A stretch of 64,000 nt of DNA, from positions 1 to 64,000 of the forward strand of contig NZ_BBIQ01000024.1 of assembly GCF_000730565.1 (NCBI RefSeq). The letters are read 5' to 3'. The position numbers and the translations under genes are program-made. The notes under the pieces were generated by a model that saw only the letters and a list, made by a program, of their open reading frames with translations, had not been told where the DNA came from and did not search any database. Of this stretch, positions 51,241-59,487 are shown piece after piece; position 1 is the stretch's first letter; every line of letters begins with the position of its first letter. The stretch is from Pseudomonas fulva NBRC 16637 = DSM 17717. GTDB lineage: Bacteria; Pseudomonadota; Gammaproteobacteria; Pseudomonadales; Pseudomonadaceae.

Positions 51241-52773
51241 TCAGGCGCCGACGCCGGACGTGGTACGTAACCGTCCCTCTACCCGCCGTTTCAAGCGCTT
51301 GTGCTCGACGCGAAGCTTGGAGCCATTGGCTGCATTGCTGCGGCTCCAGTCTTCGAGCAACTCCAGGCAGGCGTGGTCGATGTAACTGAGGTTGCCCAGC
51401 GGCACATGCAAGGTGGTGCCGGCCGGTACGCCGTCGAGCACCTTGGTCAGCGCCGGCACCTTGAGGAAGGTGGCCGCGCCGCTCAGGCGAAGTTCCATGT
51501 GCCCGGCCTTGGGCAGGTCCACCAGGTTGATCTTCAGGCGTGCTGCCTTTAAGGCGAGCTTGAGCAACGTCAGGGCAAAGCCCAGCAAGACGCCCGTGAG
51601 CAGGTCGGTGAAGATGATCGCCAAGGCGGTGGACGCATAGGTGAACATCGGCATCCGGCCATAGCGTCCAAGGCCCCGGAAGGCTTTGAGATCGACCAGT
51701 TTTATCCCGGTAAACACCAGCACCCCGGCCAGGCTTGCAATCGGGATCTGCTGCAAGATGCTGCTGAGCACCACCACGAACGCCAACAGCCACACGCCAT
51801 GCAGAATCGCCGAAGCCCGGGTTTGTGCGCCGGCCTGAACGTTGGCCGAGCTACGCACGATCACGCCGGTCATGGGCAGCGCGCCCAGTACGCCACACAG
51901 CATGTTGCCGATGCCTTGGGCCGAGAGTTCCCGGTCGAAATCCGAGCGCTGGCCACTGTGCATGCGGTCCACCGCTGCGGCGGACAACAAGGTTTCGGCG
52001 CTGGCGATGAATGCCAGTGCGAAGGCAGCCACCAGCAGGCTAGGGTCGGTCAGTTTCATCAGGTCATCGAGCCGAATCCAGTCGATGGCCTCGGACAAGT
52101 CCGACGGTACCTCCACGCGGTTCACCGGCAGCGCCAGCCACAGGCTGATGGCAGTCATGGCTGTCACGCCCAGCAATGCCCCCGGAATGAAGCGCAAACG
52201 CTGTGGCCGCAACCGTTCCCAGCCCCACATGATGACCATGGTACCCAACCCCAATGCACCGGCCTGCCAACCCATGCCTGCGCTTTGCAGGGGCAATGCC
52301 CCAGCGACGGTTGCCGGGAACGCCAGCAGGTTCTGCATGCCCGACGGCTGAGGCGCCGTGTCGAACATCACATGGACCTGCGACAGCACGATCAGTACCC
52401 CGATACCCGCCAGCATGCCGTACACCACCGCAGGCGCCGTCACTCGAAACCAGCAGCCCAGGCGCAGGCGCCCGGCCAGCAACTGCAGTATCCCTGCCAG
52501 GAGCAGAATCGGCCCGAGCATGGCCATGCCGTGCTGGCGCACCAACTCAAAGACCAACACCGCCAGCCCAGCTGCCGGTCCGCTGACCTGCAACGGGGAA
52601 CCGGCAAGAAAACCGACGACAATGCCGCCGATGATACCGGTGATCAGTCCCTTGGCCGGCGGCATACCGGAGGCAATCGCAATGCCCATGCACAAGGGCA
52701 GGGCCACCAGAAAGACCACTACCGAGGCCAGCAACTCACGCGGCAGGGCCGCTTTCAGCTGTGTAATGTTCAC
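51241..52773 (-). CDS. SulP family anion transporter with STAS domain
   Basis: This 510-residue protein has ten or more transmembrane helices (to about residue 400) and a C-terminal STAS domain (about 410-500). N-terminal SulP motifs are VVFLVALPLCMGIAIASGMP and GSPLQVSGPAAGLAVLV. SulP proteins carry sulfate, dicarboxylates or bicarbonate. The gene follows the beta-carbonic anhydrase gene on the same strand, and this pairing is the main argument for bicarbonate transport. A hairpin lies between the two genes. Confidence 0.88.
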   Translation of the reverse strand: MNITQLKAALPRELLASVVVFLVALPLCMGIAIASGMPPAKGLITGIIGGIVVGFLAGSPLQVSGPAAGLAVLVFELVRQHGMAMLGPILLLAGILQLLAGRLRLGCWFRVTAPAVVYGMLAGIGVLIVLSQVHVMFDTAPQPSGMQNLLAFPATVAGALPLQSAGMGWQAGALGLGTMVIMWGWERLRPQRLRFIPGALLGVTAMTAISLWLALPVNRVEVPSDLSEAIDWIRLDDLMKLTDPSLLVAAFALAFIASAETLLSAAAVDRMHSGQRSDFDRELSAQGIGNMLCGVLGALPMTGVIVRSSANVQAGAQTRASAILHGVWLLAFVVVLSSILQQIPIASLAGVLVFTGIKLVDLKAFRGLGRYGRMPMFTYASTALAIIFTDLLTGVLLGFALTLLKLALKAARLKINLVDLPKAGHMELRLSGAATFLKVPALTKVLDGVPAGTTLHVPLGNLSYIDHACLELLEDWSRSNAANGSKLRVEHKRLKRRVEGRLRTTSGVGA

Positions 52774-52911
52774 CGTATTACTCCTTTCTCTATCGCACGG
52801 CCATTCCTCTGGCCGCGGGCACGTTTAGCCCCGACAGGCGCGCGGCAGCAAGCCGCCAGCGCAGAAGCCGGCACACCAGTCAGGGAATTCAGGGCAGCAG
52901 ACGGCCACGCC

Positions 52912-52928
52912 ACACCCCAGCGGGGTGT
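52912..52928 (-). terminator. Hairpin between the carbonic anhydrase and SulP genes
   Basis: ACACCCC (52912-52918) and GGGGTGT (52922-52928) form a seven-pair stem with a three-base loop in the 190-base gap. It has no T run. It may attenuate read-through from the carbonic anhydrase gene into the transporter gene. Confidence 0.4.
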
Positions 52929-52963
52929 AGCCGGCCATCAAGGTTCAGCGGTGGTCGGGTCGC

Positions 52964-53683
52964 TTAGTAGCGGCCTCTCGGCGTAGCGCAGGGCACTGGC
53001 TGGTCTGCCGACAGCGGCAGGAAGCTGTCGCTCAAGGCGTCGTAGGCTTCGATCTTGCTGGTCTCGATGTCGTACACCCAACCATGGATATACAGCTCGC
53101 CAGCGGCAAGGCGCGAAGCAACGGAGGGGTGCGTACGCAGGTGATGCAGCTGGGCGATGACGTTTTCCTTGGTCAGCACCTGCATGTTCTCGTGCTCGGT
53201 TTCGCACGTGCAGTTGTTCTCGACCACGGTGCGGGCTACTTCGGCATGACGCAGCCATGCGCTGACGGTCGGCATCTTGGCCAGCGACTGCGGGTTGAGC
53301 ACGGCGCGCATGGCGCCGCAGTCGGAGTGACCGCACACGATGATGTGATGCACCTTCAACGCCATGACGGCGTATTCGATGGCGCTGGAAACGCCGCCGT
53401 TCATCTGGCCATAAGGCGGGACCACGTTGCCGACGTTGCGAGTAACGAACAGATCGCCCGGCGAGCTTTGCGTGATCAGCTCCGGCACGATGCGCGAGTC
53501 GGCGCAGGTAATGAACATGGCGCGCGGCGTTTGCGCCGTGGCGAGCTTCTTGAACAGCTCTTGCTGCTCAGGAAAAACGTCATGATGAAAGCGCAGGAAG
53601 CCGTCGACAATGTGCTTCAGGGCGGCATCGGCGCTCTCCGCAGGGACCTGCGGCACGACCTTGGATGGGTCCTTTACGGGCAT
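52964..53683 (-). CDS. Beta-class carbonic anhydrase
   Basis: This 239-residue cytosolic enzyme interconverts CO2 and bicarbonate. Zinc ligands and the Asp-Arg dyad appear in MFITCADSRIVPELI, and the second His-Cys ligand pair is in HIIVCGHSDCGAM. It precedes the SulP transporter gene on the same strand. A coupled pair of bicarbonate transporter and anhydrase is a recurring arrangement in bacteria. Confidence 0.94.
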   Translation of the reverse strand: MPVKDPSKVVPQVPAESADAALKHIVDGFLRFHHDVFPEQQELFKKLATAQTPRAMFITCADSRIVPELITQSSPGDLFVTRNVGNVVPPYGQMNGGVSSAIEYAVMALKVHHIIVCGHSDCGAMRAVLNPQSLAKMPTVSAWLRHAEVARTVVENNCTCETEHENMQVLTKENVIAQLHHLRTHPSVASRLAAGELYIHGWVYDIETSKIEAYDALSDSFLPLSADQPVPCATPRGRY

Positions 53684-54077
53684 GATTCATCCTCTTGACG
53701 GTGAGTAGGCAAATCCATTTTACCGGTGAAAGATTCTGGCAATGCTGGGATTTAGATGACAGGCATTGAGCATAAATCACAGTCGGTGTGGACTGATTTC
53801 CTACGCTAGCCGGGAAAACTTAACTGAAACTTAATTCGGAGGCTCTAGAACGGGCGTTCCAGATGATCAGGAGGGTGTTTCAATAGTAGCAAAAAAGCAT
53901 CAATTGCCAAGTACCATGACTGCAATTATTTGCTCGGATTAGTGAGGCTGGGGGTAGTCCCCCAGCGCTTTGTCAAAGGTAGTCTGTCAAGGCGCAGAGG
54001 CAACGCGCCGTCCGGGCTACATTTCGCACATCTGTAGTGCATCGGGTTTTCGAAGGGAACGATACCTCGATGCCCGA
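53684..54077. other. Intergenic region left of the tandem unknown paralogues
   Basis: These 394 bases contain no gene I can support. The carbonic anhydrase promoter must lie in the left part. A perfect eight-pair hairpin (GCTGGGGG 53947-53954 with CCCCCAGC 53959-53966, loop TAGT) lies downstream of the minus-strand gene at 54078 and may stop its transcription. Base composition becomes visibly more AT-rich from about 53800. Confidence 0.5.
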
Positions 54078-54665
54078 TCAAGCCTTCCGGTCTTTCAATG
54101 TCAGAATCAAGTCACGAACGGCCTCGCCCGCAGCTGCGATGTAGCCTTTGTAGAAATCCCTGCCCTGGCGTAGCAATGGGGAGCCCTCTAAGGACTCGGC
54201 AGCCGCTTCAACTGTTGCCGAGCCGTACTCTTCACTCATCGCTGCCACACTTCGAGCACGTGCCGCCGGGTCGTTATACGACTTCTGATACCAACTGGAC
54301 ACTTGGTATTCAACGCCCTCGCGCTCGAATTTTTCACGCATGCTCGTTGCCAGCGTAGCCAGTGACTGCTGGATTATTACGGGGTCGATGGAATGGGCCT
54401 TCAGGTAGTTCTCAACGCACCTCTGAGCCGCGATGATCAAGGCGTCATGGGTGTACCCCTCCATCGGTGGGAAAACGCCTTCGGGGAGTTTCATGCCTGG
54501 GGTGTACGGGTGGTAGGTATAGTCTCGGCCAGCCATGTCTGACTCCGTTGCGTAAACAGGGGAGTTGCCGGACAACGCGAGTAGGCTGACAGCCAAAGCT
54601 AGACCCAAGCGTCCGGAATGAAAAAACTTGCAATGTGTTCTGGATCGAAGGCGGGTTCGGTTCAT
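54078..54665 (-). CDS. Secreted protein of unknown family, paralogue A
   Basis: This 195-residue protein has a signal peptide ending near residue 40 (LGLALAVSLLALSGNSPVYA). The mature start YTYHPYTPGMKLPEGVFPPM plus EGYTHDALIIAA is nearly the same as in the next gene. Later shared blocks are EYQVSSWYQKSYNDP and SLEGSPLLRQGRDFYKGYI. The protein is helical and has no recognised catalytic motif. It is probably periplasmic. Its partner, about 90 bases upstream on the same strand, appears to be a tandem duplicate that has diverged widely. Function is unknown. Confidence 0.7.
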   Translation of the reverse strand: MNRTRLRSRTHCKFFHSGRLGLALAVSLLALSGNSPVYATESDMAGRDYTYHPYTPGMKLPEGVFPPMEGYTHDALIIAAQRCVENYLKAHSIDPVIIQQSLATLATSMREKFEREGVEYQVSSWYQKSYNDPAARARSVAAMSEEYGSATVEAAAESLEGSPLLRQGRDFYKGYIAAAGEAVRDLILTLKDRKA

Positions 54666-54751
54666 CCGTATCTTGGCTAGAGGTTCGTTATTCGCGGGTT
54701 ATGCAGCAGAGAATATTCAAAGCCGCGGTAATCACAGCGTGATGCGGCAAC

Positions 54752-55378
54752 TCAATCAATGCCCGAATTTTCTAATCCTGCTATCAGGTCGCGCACACCA
54801 TCACCGGCGCTTTCAATGTAGTCGCCGAGAAAGTTACGGTCTTTTTCCAGTAACGGGGAGCCTCTGAGTGACGCGGTAGCAGCGCGCACAGCAAGCGCAC
54901 CAAAGTGCTCAGCCATGTCTGCAACGCTTTTGCCACGGTCCGCGCTGTTCGCGTAAGGTTTCTGGTACCACGTCGATATCTGATACTCGACATTTTGGGC
55001 TTCAAATGCCTGATTAAGCTGCTTGGTCAAGCCAATTAACGATTCACGGACAAGCGCTGGCTCGATACCCCCTTTATCCAAAACTGATCGTGCGCGCGTG
55101 GTAGCCGCGCCAATCAAATCCTGATGGGTGTAACCCGGCATCGGTGGGAACACACCCTCCGGAAGTTCCATGCCTGGCTGATAGGGTTGATAGTGGTTAG
55201 CGCCATCTTGCATGGCAAGCTCCTTGGCTTGAACAGTTGATGACATAGCCGACACAACGGTGAATGCGCCATAGGCAAGCAGGGCCAGTAAGCAAGGCCG
55301 CAGACGAGATCGGCGGGGATGGGAGGCCTGAAACGCTGCAGCGCCGATTGCTGCCTCCAAATTTTTGGTAGTACGCAT
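54752..55378 (-). CDS. Secreted protein of unknown family, paralogue B
   Basis: From the ATG at 55378 this is a 208-residue protein with a signal segment (LRPCLLALLAYGAFTVVSAM then SSTVQA). The mature part parallels paralogue A: YQPYQPGMELPEGVFPPM, PGYTHQDLIGAA, EYQISTWYQKPYANS, SLRGSPLLEKDRNFLGDYI. I chose this start because AGGGAAGG lies close upstream. The frame stays open for 74 more codons without a supporting site, so a longer product cannot be excluded. Unknown family and function. Confidence 0.68.
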   Translation of the reverse strand: MRTTKNLEAAIGAAAFQASHPRRSRLRPCLLALLAYGAFTVVSAMSSTVQAKELAMQDGANHYQPYQPGMELPEGVFPPMPGYTHQDLIGAATTRARSVLDKGGIEPALVRESLIGLTKQLNQAFEAQNVEYQISTWYQKPYANSADRGKSVADMAEHFGALAVRAATASLRGSPLLEKDRNFLGDYIESAGDGVRDLIAGLENSGID

Positions 55379-55957
55379 ACCTTCCCTGTTGGACATGTAA
55401 CGCCTGCTGGCCGGCCAAATCTTGTTGTCTACGTCGCTGAAGTTTTCGGGCATCGATAGATCTTTGAAGGTAAGGCCCGGTAGCTGTTTGTGACAGGCTT
55501 TTAAATCGGCCTGCTTTTCAATTCTAACCGTGTAATGAGCGCTGTTCCGAATGAAGGAACGGACCTTAAATTTATCCTGGTGCCGGAGGTCATGGAGCAC
55601 CTCGCTCCGTTTTTCACTTGTTTACCAGCACGCGCCAATACATTTTTATGCCGACTAACGGGTAACAATTGGCATGAGGTTACCCGAGCAATCCGTGAAC
55701 ACGGAATAGCAATATACTTACATTCATGTAAGTATTCGCTTACACGAACGACATGCGTATGATTCAATTCGGAAGGGCAGTACGGGCAAAACCCCGCAAA
55801 CGTTAGGTCCATCGATCACAACATTATCGCTCTGAACGCATTACCCTCTTTGAGTGCGTGCCCGCTTTCAACAATAAATCACCGTCCATTCACAATCACT
55901 GACGAACGCCTATCTACGTTTTCAATGCGACAGAGCGTTTGCGCCATGCTCCATGGT
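55379..55957. other. AT-richer gene-poor stretch
   Basis: This 579-base stretch has short open frames on both strands but none with a convincing start, ribosome binding site or recognisable family. The upstream extension of paralogue B covers 55379-55600. The composition is poorer in GC than the flanking core genes. It contains the palindrome at 55714-55735. It may be the remains of a lost gene or an insertion scar. Confidence 0.5.
55714..55735. promoter_or_regulatory. Orphan TetR-type operator-like palindrome
   Basis: ATACTTACA (55714-55722) and TGTAAGTAT (55727-55735) form a perfect nine-base inverted repeat with spacer TTCA. A further partial half-site, CTTACA, follows at 55739-55744. The half-site resembles operators of TtgR/AcrR-like repressors of efflux genes. 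No TetR-family or efflux gene is nearby. Confidence 0.45.
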
Positions 55958-57016
55958 TCACAACAACTGAAGCTGGACGCCAGGCGGACTAAACAACGAA
56001 CAGTCCAGTTTCAAGGCGCCACGGTCCTGTAATCCCAATTTGCGTATACACTTGGCGAAGCGCTGGGCAAGCAACTGTGCAAACACTCCCTCGCCCTGCA
56101 TACGAGCACCGAAACGGCTGTCATAAAGCGCTCCACCCCGGCTTTGCCGAATCAGGCTGATTACATGGGCTGCACGCTGCGGGTAGTGATCGTGCAACCA
56201 CTGCTCAAACAGAGGGGCCACCTCAAGCGGTAAGCGAAGCATCATGTAGGCTGCGCTTTGCGCCCCAGCCTCTTGCGCCGACTCCAGCAACTGCTCCAGT
56301 TCACAGTCGTTGATCATGGGAATGATCGGCGAGCACAGGACGCCTACGGGTACGCCGGCATCGCGCAGCAGGCGTATGGCCCGCAAGCGTGCAGCAGGCG
56401 AAGCGGCACGGGGCTCCAGAATGCGCTTGAGGCCGGCATCAAGGGTGGTATGGCTGATCATCACGCGCACGAGCCGCAAGCTGGCCATTTCAGTCAACAG
56501 GTCAAGGTCACGCAGAACCAAGGCGCCCTTGGTAACGATGGTCACGGGGTGGCGAAACTTCAGCAGCACCTCCAGCAAACGCCGGGCCAGCATGTATTCG
56601 CGCTCTATGGGCTGATAAGGGTCGGTGTTCGCCCCCAGGTTGATTGGCGCACACACGTACCCAGGTTTGCTCAGCTGTTGCGCCAGCACATCGGCTGCAT
56701 TGGTCTTGGCAATCAGCTTGGTTTCGAAATCCAGACCAGGCGACAAATCCCAATAGGCGTGCGAAGGGCGTGCATAGCAGTAGATGCACCCGTGCTCGCA
56801 ACCGCGATAAGGGTTTATCGACCGGTCGAAGGGCAGATCGGGTGAGGTATTGCGGCTGATAACCGTCTTGGCCGTCTCGATCCGCACTTCGGTCCCTTGC
56901 GTGACCGGTACATCTTGGTACCAGCCATCGTCCTCATGCGAAGAGTGGGTAGGGCCGAAGCGGTTATGCGGGTTATGCGCAGTGCCGCGGCCCTTCAACG
57001 GAGGTGAATATGACAT
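55958..57016 (-). CDS. PA0069-type radical SAM protein
   Basis: This 352-residue protein has the radical SAM cluster motif CEHGCIYCYARPSH (CxxxCxxC), near residue 75, and belongs to the SplB-like group represented by P. aeruginosa PA0069. Such proteins bind a 4Fe-4S cluster and S-adenosylmethionine; this member's substrate is unknown, but DNA repair has been suggested from its SOS control. I chose the ATG at 57016 with AAAGGG upstream. The adjacent LexA box supports induction by DNA damage. Confidence 0.88.
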   Translation of the reverse strand: MSYSPPLKGRGTAHNPHNRFGPTHSSHEDDGWYQDVPVTQGTEVRIETAKTVISRNTSPDLPFDRSINPYRGCEHGCIYCYARPSHAYWDLSPGLDFETKLIAKTNAADVLAQQLSKPGYVCAPINLGANTDPYQPIEREYMLARRLLEVLLKFRHPVTIVTKGALVLRDLDLLTEMASLRLVRVMISHTTLDAGLKRILEPRAASPAARLRAIRLLRDAGVPVGVLCSPIIPMINDCELEQLLESAQEAGAQSAAYMMLRLPLEVAPLFEQWLHDHYPQRAAHVISLIRQSRGGALYDSRFGARMQGEGVFAQLLAQRFAKCIRKLGLQDRGALKLDCSLFSPPGVQLQLL

Positions 57017-57023
57017 GGCTACA

Positions 57024-57053
57024 CCCTTTACTGTATGCATGTACAGTAAAGGG
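57024..57053. promoter_or_regulatory. LexA (SOS) box in a 30-base palindrome
   Basis: The core CTG-N10-CAG (57031-57046, CTGTATGCATGTACAG) matches the LexA consensus perfectly at its conserved positions. It is embedded in a longer perfect inverted repeat, CCCTTTACTGTA (57024-57035) with TACAGTAAAGGG (57042-57053). The left arm, read on the minus strand, contains the AAAGGG ribosome binding site of the radical SAM gene, whose start is eight bases away. Confidence 0.88.
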
Positions 57054-57077
57054 CCTGGCGACTAATTGCCAGCCCGA

Positions 57078-59084
57078 TCATCCGACGGCCTTAAGCCACT
57101 GGAGGTAGGGGTGTAGGTTTGTCTCACGGCCAAGAAACTGCATCACTCCTTCACGCAATGGGCGCGATGCTCCGGGGGCAATCAATGACTCGAACAGCGC
57201 CTGTCCAAGTGCACGATCAAGTAGCCCTGTTTGCTCGAAGCGGGTGAAGATATCCACAGCACATACATCTGCCCAGAGGTACGCGTAATAACCGGCGTCA
57301 TAGCCGGTAACCAGGTGGTCGAAGGCGTGGGCTGGGTGCTCTAGGGCGTTCAAAGGCCAGTAACCACATTGCTCGCGCGATCGAGTAAATCGCTGGCGAA
57401 GGGTTTTCCCGTCAGCTGGGTTCGTGTGCAGATCCACATCGAACAAGGCCTTGCTCAGCTCAAGCGCGGCTTCGCCGATGGCTTCGCGTCTGTAGCGCTC
57501 GACGCACTGCTCGACCTGCGCCCTGTCAATCTGACGCCCATCCGAATAGTGCGAGGAAATGCTGACGAGATAGGCGGCGTTCCACACCCAACGTTCGAAC
57601 AGCTTGCCGAAGAGCTCCGTACCGTCCGTACCGAGTTCGACTACGCCCGACTGGATCTGATTGTCCGTGCGCACCAAGAGGTGGTGCAAGGCATGGCCGA
57701 ACTCGTGATACAGCTTGCGCAACGCGAGGTGATCCAACAGTGGCTGCGCACCTGCACTACCTTCGGGCACATCGCTGAAGACGATCACCACCGCTTGCTG
57801 GAAAATCCCTTCCGCGTCGATCCGGCGGTTACGCACATACGTTGTGAACACCGCCTCTGCCTGCTTACCGGCGTGCTGCACGGCATCGAGGTAGAGCAAG
57901 CCAATCCGTGCGTCGTCCTGGAATGCCTCGAACACCAGTACCGAGGGTGCCCATACGGGGGCAGGGGTTGGCCTCAACTCCAGGTCAAAGAGCCGCTTGG
58001 CCAGCTGGACCAACGCGTCGATGACGGCAGCCATCGGGAAAAATTCGCGCAGCGCGTCCTTTGGCACTATCTTGGCCGCGTCTCGCAGTTGCTTTTGGGC
58101 AAAGCGTAGGTCCCAGGGCTGCATGTCTTCCAGCCCCAATGCCTGAGCGTCACGCTCAAAGTCTGAGCGCCACTGCAGCACCACGGGCTTCATGCCAGCA
58201 GCCAAGCTTTGCAGGAAGGCGCGAACCTGGTCTGGCGAACCAGCACTTTTACGCGCCAAGCTCAGGGTCATGTGATCGGAGAACGCCAATAGCGTCGCTC
58301 GTTCATGGCGCAGAAGGGCCAGTTGCTGCAGCACTTGACCATTATCTTGCGACGAATCGGTATTGACGCCACGTCCATGAAAAGCCTGATACACCTGCTC
58401 ACGGAGAGCACCCAGCTCGGCCTCTTCCAACACACGCTCGGCAGCCCAGCTTTCGCAAGGTATGGACCACCCGTTAGTGCCAAGCTGTCTTGCCCGATCG
58501 CTCAACTCATCGAGACTGCGTTGGGACAGACCCCGCAGCTGAGTGCTGTCATCGACGACCACGTCTGGCTGGTCGAGATTAATCAGATACCGTTCTTCAA
58601 GCTCCGTTATCTGGCGTTGCAGGTCCAGCAGCCGTGCCTTGTCACGCTTGGGCAGCGAAGCGCCACTCACGCGAAACTTTTCCAAGTGCCAGCGCAGTGT
58701 TGCCCGCTGGCGATCATCGAGGTTAACGCCGATATCGCTGTGCGCCAGCTGTTCATACAGCGACTGAAGCTGCTCGTTGCTAAACCTTGAGTCCAACGCA
58801 GCGCTGGCCGCGATATGAAACGCCAGGATAGGGTCACTCCAGGTCTGCCCTTTGCCCAGAAAGGGCATTACCCCATAAAGCACTGCGTACACCTGGGCGT
58901 CCAGATTATCCATGGCCAGCACCAGGTCATCCCATGTTGGCATCGATGGCTGGCTGTTGATCACGCGCTCGATGCCTTGAGCATACTGCTCAAGGACCTG
59001 ATCGAATGCATCCTGCATGCTTTCGACTGTAATGGAGGGGTAGTCGACGGGCACATTGCCGTCTTGCAGAAGCGGGTTGCTCAT
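57078..59084 (-). CDS. M3 family metallopeptidase, PrlC paralogue
   Basis: This 668-residue thimet-oligopeptidase-family protein keeps the zinc motif HEFGHALHHLL (HExxH), so it is likely active. It is similar in plan to the adjacent prlC product (for example DAGYYAYLWADV versus AAGYYSYKWAEV) but widely diverged. Its start ATG at 59084 follows AAGGTAACGCG. It probably degrades short peptides in the cytosol. It lies about 120 bases from the prlC-YheV pair on the same strand and probably arose by an old tandem duplication or by transfer. Confidence 0.85.
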   Translation of the reverse strand: MSNPLLQDGNVPVDYPSITVESMQDAFDQVLEQYAQGIERVINSQPSMPTWDDLVLAMDNLDAQVYAVLYGVMPFLGKGQTWSDPILAFHIAASAALDSRFSNEQLQSLYEQLAHSDIGVNLDDRQRATLRWHLEKFRVSGASLPKRDKARLLDLQRQITELEERYLINLDQPDVVVDDSTQLRGLSQRSLDELSDRARQLGTNGWSIPCESWAAERVLEEAELGALREQVYQAFHGRGVNTDSSQDNGQVLQQLALLRHERATLLAFSDHMTLSLARKSAGSPDQVRAFLQSLAAGMKPVVLQWRSDFERDAQALGLEDMQPWDLRFAQKQLRDAAKIVPKDALREFFPMAAVIDALVQLAKRLFDLELRPTPAPVWAPSVLVFEAFQDDARIGLLYLDAVQHAGKQAEAVFTTYVRNRRIDAEGIFQQAVVIVFSDVPEGSAGAQPLLDHLALRKLYHEFGHALHHLLVRTDNQIQSGVVELGTDGTELFGKLFERWVWNAAYLVSISSHYSDGRQIDRAQVEQCVERYRREAIGEAALELSKALFDVDLHTNPADGKTLRQRFTRSREQCGYWPLNALEHPAHAFDHLVTGYDAGYYAYLWADVCAVDIFTRFEQTGLLDRALGQALFESLIAPGASRPLREGVMQFLGRETNLHPYLQWLKAVG

Positions 59085-59205
59085 CACGCGTTACCTTGCT
59101 CAATGATGGGAGCATGCAAGCGTGGACGACTGCGCAAGCGTGCAGGGCGCGCTTAATTACCACCAGCCGCCACCGCCCGGGCCTTGCACCCGGGCGGTGC
59201 GGTGG

Positions 59206-59487
59206 TCAATCGGCCGGTTTCTTCAGCTTCGGATTGGGAAAGAACTGCACGGTCTGCACTTTCGCCGCTGCCGGCTTGGGCGCTTGTTGGTTGACCCGCG
59301 TGCCCAGTTCACTGGGTACCGACAAGCCCTGCTCATTGAGCGTATCGGTAAAACCACACGCCACGCACTCGCGGTGCGGCACACCGTCTTCGTTCCACAT
59401 CGTCAGCTTGTCAGCTTCACTGCACGCCGGGCATACCGCGCCGGCGATGAAGCGCTTCTTGGTCTTGTTCACGGCATCCTCGCTCAT
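59206..59487 (-). CDS. YheV family zinc-ribbon protein
   Basis: This 93-residue protein has two cysteine pairs, VCPACSE and RECVACGF, forming a zinc ribbon as in the YheV/DUF2387 family. In many Gammaproteobacteria this gene directly follows prlC. Here it overlaps the prlC stop by four bases (ATGA), so it is translationally coupled. The basic, Pro/Ala-rich C-terminus (NQQAPKPAAAKVQ) looks disordered. Function is unknown. Confidence 0.9.
   Translation of the reverse strand: MSEDAVNKTKKRFIAGAVCPACSEADKLTMWNEDGVPHRECVACGFTDTLNEQGLSVPSELGTRVNQQAPKPAAAKVQTVQFFPNPKLKKPAD

Noticed and set aside
55501..55812. Minus-strand frame of 103 codons in the AT-richer patch
   Set aside because: There is no recognisable family and no clear start signal, and it overlaps both the palindrome and the possible extension of paralogue B. 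I cannot support it as a gene.
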